Of a stretch of DNA of 64,000 nt, positions 61,327-64,000 are shown in pieces. Numbering within the stretch: position 1 is the first letter of the stretch; each line of letters begins with the position of its first letter. Below the pieces are notes generated by a model. That model had not been told where the DNA came from, did not search any database, and saw only the letters and a program-made list of their open reading frames with translations. Made by a program: the position numbers and the translations under genes. The stretch is from Aalborgiella sp043769295 (GTDB taxonomy: Bacteria; Pseudomonadota; Gammaproteobacteria; Burkholderiales; Burkholderiaceae_C): positions 14,651-78,650 of the forward strand of contig JAYVJL010000029.1 of the NCBI GenBank assembly GCA_043769295.1. Reading direction: 5' to 3'.

Positions 61327-61587
61327 TTATTGAGCCGGCACAATCACGATAGCACCGCCTGTGCTGGTCGTTCCAGTAGCACCTCTGCTGCCAGTTGCGC
61401 CTGTGTAGCCTGTCGCACCCGTGCTTCCGGTCGCACCTGTACTGCCCGTAGCACCAGTGTAACCTGTAGCGCCAGTATCGCCTGTTGCACCAGTGGCTCC
61501 TTGTGGACCAGTCTGACCGCCCAATGAGATACAGCCGCCCAATGCCAATGTGGTCATCGCTACGACCAATAGTTTTGAGTATGTCAT
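61327..61587 (-). CDS. Small collagen-like lipoprotein
   Basis: 86 aa. Lipoprotein signal peptide with lipobox LGGC (Cys19), then about 17 consecutive Gly-X-Y triplets, mostly GAT alternating with GDT, GYT and GST, and a short hydrophobic tail GGAIVIVPAQ. Such (GXT)n tracts form collagen-like triple helices in bacterial surface proteins. The DNA is a tandem array of 9- or 18-bp units, so length is probably variable between strains. Both convergent terminators isolate it. No partner gene is visible; function unknown. Confidence 0.8.
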   Translation of the reverse strand: MTYSKLLVVAMTTLALGGCISLGGQTGPQGATGATGDTGATGYTGATGSTGATGSTGATGYTGATGSRGATGTTSTGGAIVIVPAQ

Positions 61588-61802
61588 GAAAATTCTCCCT
61601 GTTAAATTGCCGATAACTACTTACCAATTTGTGAGTAGATGTTTAGGTTATTCAGATTGCTCGGTTTGTTCGGTGCGTTGGCGCGCATAGTGCGTTTTTA
61701 ACTACAGTTGGTTTGATTTGTGACTATGTGTGTTAGCGCACGGTAAAACAGGACATACGTTCTTATTATCAAGTTGTATAAAACTAAAAATTGGAGTTAA
61801 AC

Positions 61803-62282
61803 ATGAAGTTATCAATAGCCGCACGAAATCTGTCGCTCATCGTGTTGGTCACCGCATGCACAGCACTGATGCCAGCCGCTGCGCAAGTCAACCTGATGAT
61901 TACCATTGCCCCGCCAGCACAGAACGTCGAAGTGGTGCCACGCGTCTCACCTGGTTACGTGTGGGTGCCGGGTTATTGGGCGTGGCACACGGATCGCTAT
62001 ATCTGGGTGAATGGTCGCACTGTGGCGCAACGTGTTGGCTACCGCTGGGCGCCGGATAACTGGGAACGCCGTGGTGAAACCTACTACCGCAACCATGGGC
62101 ACTGGGTAAGCGATGGGAATAAGAAGATTGTCAAAGCTAAAAAAATCAAAGCACCAAAATATGCGGATAACGGAAACCACTATGGGCAGTATAAGGAACG
62201 TGGCAATGACAAAGACTACAAAAAGAACAAAAAGAACAAAGAGAACAAAGGGAAAAAAGAGAAAAACGGTAAAGGTGATTGA
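61803..62282 (+). CDS. Secreted YXWGXW/WXXGXW-repeat protein with basic C-terminus
   Basis: 159 aa from ATG 61803. Signal peptide (VLVTACTALMPAAAQ), then aromatic repeats GYVWVPGYWAWHTDRYIWVNG and GYRWAPDNWERRGETYYRNHGHW of the WXXGXW family. The last 40 residues are almost all Lys, Asn, Glu and Gly, encoded by AAA/AAG/AAC-rich DNA. Function of the family is unknown; probably periplasmic or cell-surface. A bidirectional terminator follows. Confidence 0.82.
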   Translation: MKLSIAARNLSLIVLVTACTALMPAAAQVNLMITIAPPAQNVEVVPRVSPGYVWVPGYWAWHTDRYIWVNGRTVAQRVGYRWAPDNWERRGETYYRNHGHWVSDGNKKIVKAKKIKAPKYADNGNHYGQYKERGNDKDYKKNKKNKENKGKKEKNGKGD

Positions 62283-62318
62283 CGACCGGTGCCAGGTATA
62301 AGGCCGATACGCAAAAAA

Positions 62319-62350
62319 GCCCTGAAACTCACCGAGTTTCAGGGCTTTTT
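62319..62350. terminator. Bidirectional terminator
   Basis: GCCCTGAAACTC / GAGTTTCAGGGC 12-bp stem, 3-nt loop, A-run on the left and T-run on the right. It serves both the WXXGXW gene and the convergent lipocalin gene. Confidence 0.93.
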
Positions 62351-62371
62351 GCTTGTGCGCTGTGTTTGCGC

Positions 62372-62959
62372 TTAGCCTCCAGCACCGTGCAAACTGCGTT
62401 TAAACGCATTGCGGTCATAGCCCAAGTTCACTGCGCGGTCCAAAATTTGATTCAAGGTTGCTTCATCCAGCTTGTTGTTGCGTGACAAAATCCAGCCAAG
62501 CTCGCGTTTGGGTTCGCCCACCAGCACCCAGTTGTAACCAGGGTCCAGTGCCAGCACCCAATAATCGCCATAAAACGGGCGGAAGAAGCTGACCCTTAGT
62601 TTGGCGTTGTTGCTGCCTTCCACGATCTTGGCGACTCCCTGGGCTTTCTCAACCTGACCATCGGCCCTGCGGCATTGGTTGACCACGACCAAGCCATCAC
62701 CACCGCGCAGATACGTAGCGCGCGTGTCGCTGACGCACATAGCCTGGAATTTGTTGGGTATGAGCGCCTGCTGGTACCAGGTGCCCAGATAGCGCGGCAC
62801 ATCAACCTGGGCGACTGTGGGCAGGGCGGGCAAGTTGGATTCTGCGACGCGGTCAGCCGTGTCGCATGCCGCCAGTGTGGCTAAAACCGACACAACCAAG
62901 CCAATATAGGCCGTGGCGGCGCGGAAACCTAATTGGGCGAGTCGAGCAAAGTAGTTCAT
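62372..62959 (-). CDS. blc: Lipocalin-family lipoprotein (Blc-like)
   Basis: 195 aa. Hydrophobic leader followed by lipobox LAAC (Cys32), then the lipocalin motif YLGTWYQQALIP, and GDYWVLALDPGYNWVLVGEP and LGWILSRN strands typical of Blc. Blc binds lysophospholipids at the envelope. An Asp follows the lipidated Cys (CDT); by the E. coli Lol rule this would keep it in the inner membrane, though rules differ among species. Confidence 0.9.
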   Translation of the reverse strand: MNYFARLAQLGFRAATAYIGLVVSVLATLAACDTADRVAESNLPALPTVAQVDVPRYLGTWYQQALIPNKFQAMCVSDTRATYLRGGDGLVVVNQCRRADGQVEKAQGVAKIVEGSNNAKLRVSFFRPFYGDYWVLALDPGYNWVLVGEPKRELGWILSRNNKLDEATLNQILDRAVNLGYDRNAFKRSLHGAGG

Positions 62960-63088
62960 CGGGCAATGTTAAAAGAAGCGCCATACCGTTTCAACAGCTC
63001 GGGTAATTTTCCCAGCTCAAGACAAGCAGTTGGCTGACACGGCCTGTATCGTTCTACCCGTTTTGGGGTCAAAGACCACCAACCGACT

Positions 63089-64000
63089 CTATTCCCTTGT
63101 CAAGGACAAAGCCGCAGCACCCAGCAAAGCACTTGTCAAAGCATCCAGCACATCTGACTCCAGATTCCAGCAATGCCAATACAGCCCGATCTGCAGCACA
63201 TGTTTGGGAGCGAGATTGACCAGACGTCCAGCGGCTATGAGCTCGCGCGCCAGTTGCTCTGGCACCACACTTACCCCCCAGCCCGCCAGCGCAGCGCGGA
63301 CCTGGCCTTCGGAGCTGGGTACAAAAATTTGGTTCAAGGCCACACGTTTCAGGCCAAACGCCTTGCTGACAAACTCGCACTGCATGTCGTCTTTGCGGTT
63401 GAAGGCCACAAACGGCGTGTTGCGAAAGTTGTACGCCGTCATCCCGTCGGGGTAATGCTGCTGCGCGTAGCTGGTTTCGGCCACGGCGATGTAGTTCATC
63501 GCACCGAGCGTCACCACTTTGCAACCGCGAAGCGCCAGTTTCAAGGTGGTGACGCAGCCCAGCACCTGGCCTTCACGCAACCATTCCTGGGTGAAGTCCT
63601 GATCGTCGGTGATGATCTCCAGCGGCAGGCCGAGGCAGACCAGATCTTTCAACGCGCCCATCGCCCAGGTGGCGATGCTGTCGGCGTTGATGGCGATGGA
63701 GATGCGCTCATCCTCCCGCGAACCGCCCAGCGAGCTGGGTGCCAGCTCCTTTAAATCACGTTCCAGATCCGCCCGCAGCAGGCGCATCATCTTGGTGTGC
63801 TTCAGCAGCAATTGGCCCGCAGCCGTGGGTTTGAGCGGTCGGCTGCGCACAATCAGCACCGTGCCGACCTGCGCCTCCAGCGCGCGCAGGCGTTGCGACA
63901 CGGCCGATTGGGTGATAGACAGGCGCTGCGCCGCGCGTTCAAAACCGCCTTCTTCCACAATGGCGGCCAGGCATTCAAGGGCGTCGGGGTCAAATGTACT
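63089..64000 (-). CDS. argP: ArgP/LysG-type LysR regulator (5' end outside window)
   Basis: At least 303 codons, open to the right window edge. The first visible residues, STFDPDALECLAAIVEEGG, continue into the LysR helix-turn-helix FERAAQRLSITQSAVSQRLRALEAQVG. The effector domain has ISIAINADSIATWAMGAL and NYIAVAETSYAQQHYPDG, typical of ArgP (IciA), which controls lysine/arginine export such as lysE/argO. The expected initiator Met lies just beyond base 64000. The target gene is probably on the other side, outside the window. Confidence 0.9.
   Translation of the reverse strand, partial: STFDPDALECLAAIVEEGGFERAAQRLSITQSAVSQRLRALEAQVGTVLIVRSRPLKPTAAGQLLLKHTKMMRLLRADLERDLKELAPSSLGGSREDERISIAINADSIATWAMGALKDLVCLGLPLEIITDDQDFTQEWLREGQVLGCVTTLKLALRGCKVVTLGAMNYIAVAETSYAQQHYPDGMTAYNFRNTPFVAFNRKDDMQCEFVSKAFGLKRVALNQIFVPSSEGQVRAALAGWGVSVVPEQLARELIAAGRLVNLAPKHVLQIGLYWHCWNLESDVLDALTSALLGAAALSLTRE

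Noticed and set aside
61370..61510. Short tandem DNA repeats read as a CRISPR array
   Set aside because: The 9/18-bp periodicity is explained by Gly-X-Thr codons; there are no spacers of uniform length and no cas genes.

Overview
The window looks like chromosome of a betaproteobacterium of the order Burkholderiales, most likely family Comamonadaceae (Rhodoferax/Polaromonas-like). This rests on gene content and order (clpS-clpA, purD-hemF-nadD-rsfS-rlmH-maf-rng, lptF/lptG divergent from pepA-holC, tolB-pal-cpoB, nirB-nirD-nasC beside a fused PP2C/kinase gene) and on a moderately GC-rich housekeeping background. No rRNA operon, CRISPR array or intact transposase gene was seen. Two tRNA genes (Lys-TTT, Ser-GGA) are present.

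Layout. 1-7 kb: end of icd, an unusual single-chain ABC protein, the ClpS/ClpA protease adaptor and unfoldase, and exonuclease I. 7-12 kb (minus strand): HupE/UreJ-type membrane protein with a TPR partner, a Phd/PIN toxin-antitoxin pair and a HerA/YjgR-type ATPase. 12-17 kb: yebC, purD, hemF, nadD, rsfS, rlmH. 17-20 kb: divergent cadR/cadA metal efflux. 20-24 kb: maf, rng, a polysaccharide deacetylase and a GT4 glycosyltransferase. 24-29 kb: an HNH endonuclease gene, an MsbA-type exporter, an O-antigen-ligase-like protein and a WaaE-like glycosyltransferase (envelope/LPS). 29-33 kb: tolB-pal-cpoB, tcdA, tRNA-Lys. 33-40 kb: aminotransferase, CysB-like regulator, CbiX-type chelatase, lptG, lptF, pepA, holC. 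40-60 kb: assimilatory nitrate reduction, split in two by an accessory island. 60-64 kb: a branched-chain amino-acid binding protein, tRNA-Ser, a collagen-like lipoprotein, a WXXGXW-type secreted protein, a lipocalin and an ArgP/LysG-type regulator cut by the window end.

Nitrate assimilation. The transporter (40.2 kb) and nirB-nirD-nasC (53.9-59.7 kb) each have a sigma-54 (-24/-12) promoter match upstream. The nirB one is a perfect consensus match, so nitrogen-status (NtrC-type) control is likely. Between them sit a cardiolipin-synthase-like gene, a DUF433/DUF5615 toxin-antitoxin pair, an RHH antitoxin-like gene, decayed remnants of a type ISP restriction enzyme and of a PIN toxin, and an AT-rich two-gene module: a 1096-aa PLD-SNF2 helicase followed 2 nt later by a 1239-aa Eco57I-type adenine methyltransferase. 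This pair is the best candidate for a little-described defence (restriction-modification) system.

Repeats. A family of about 45-bp interspersed repeats (a GCTA...TAGC palindrome arm followed by a conserved tail ending CGCCGGCTA) occurs at least 11 times, plus partial copies. Copies lie between genes and also in frame inside sbcB, hupE and pepA; one supplies the start codon of rlmH. A second, CCGTTCG...CGAACGG palindromic repeat occurs twice: as a likely terminator after clpA, and translated as the N-terminus of nasC. An 85-bp element with 23-bp terminal inverted repeats and a hairpin cluster mark the right edge of the defence island.
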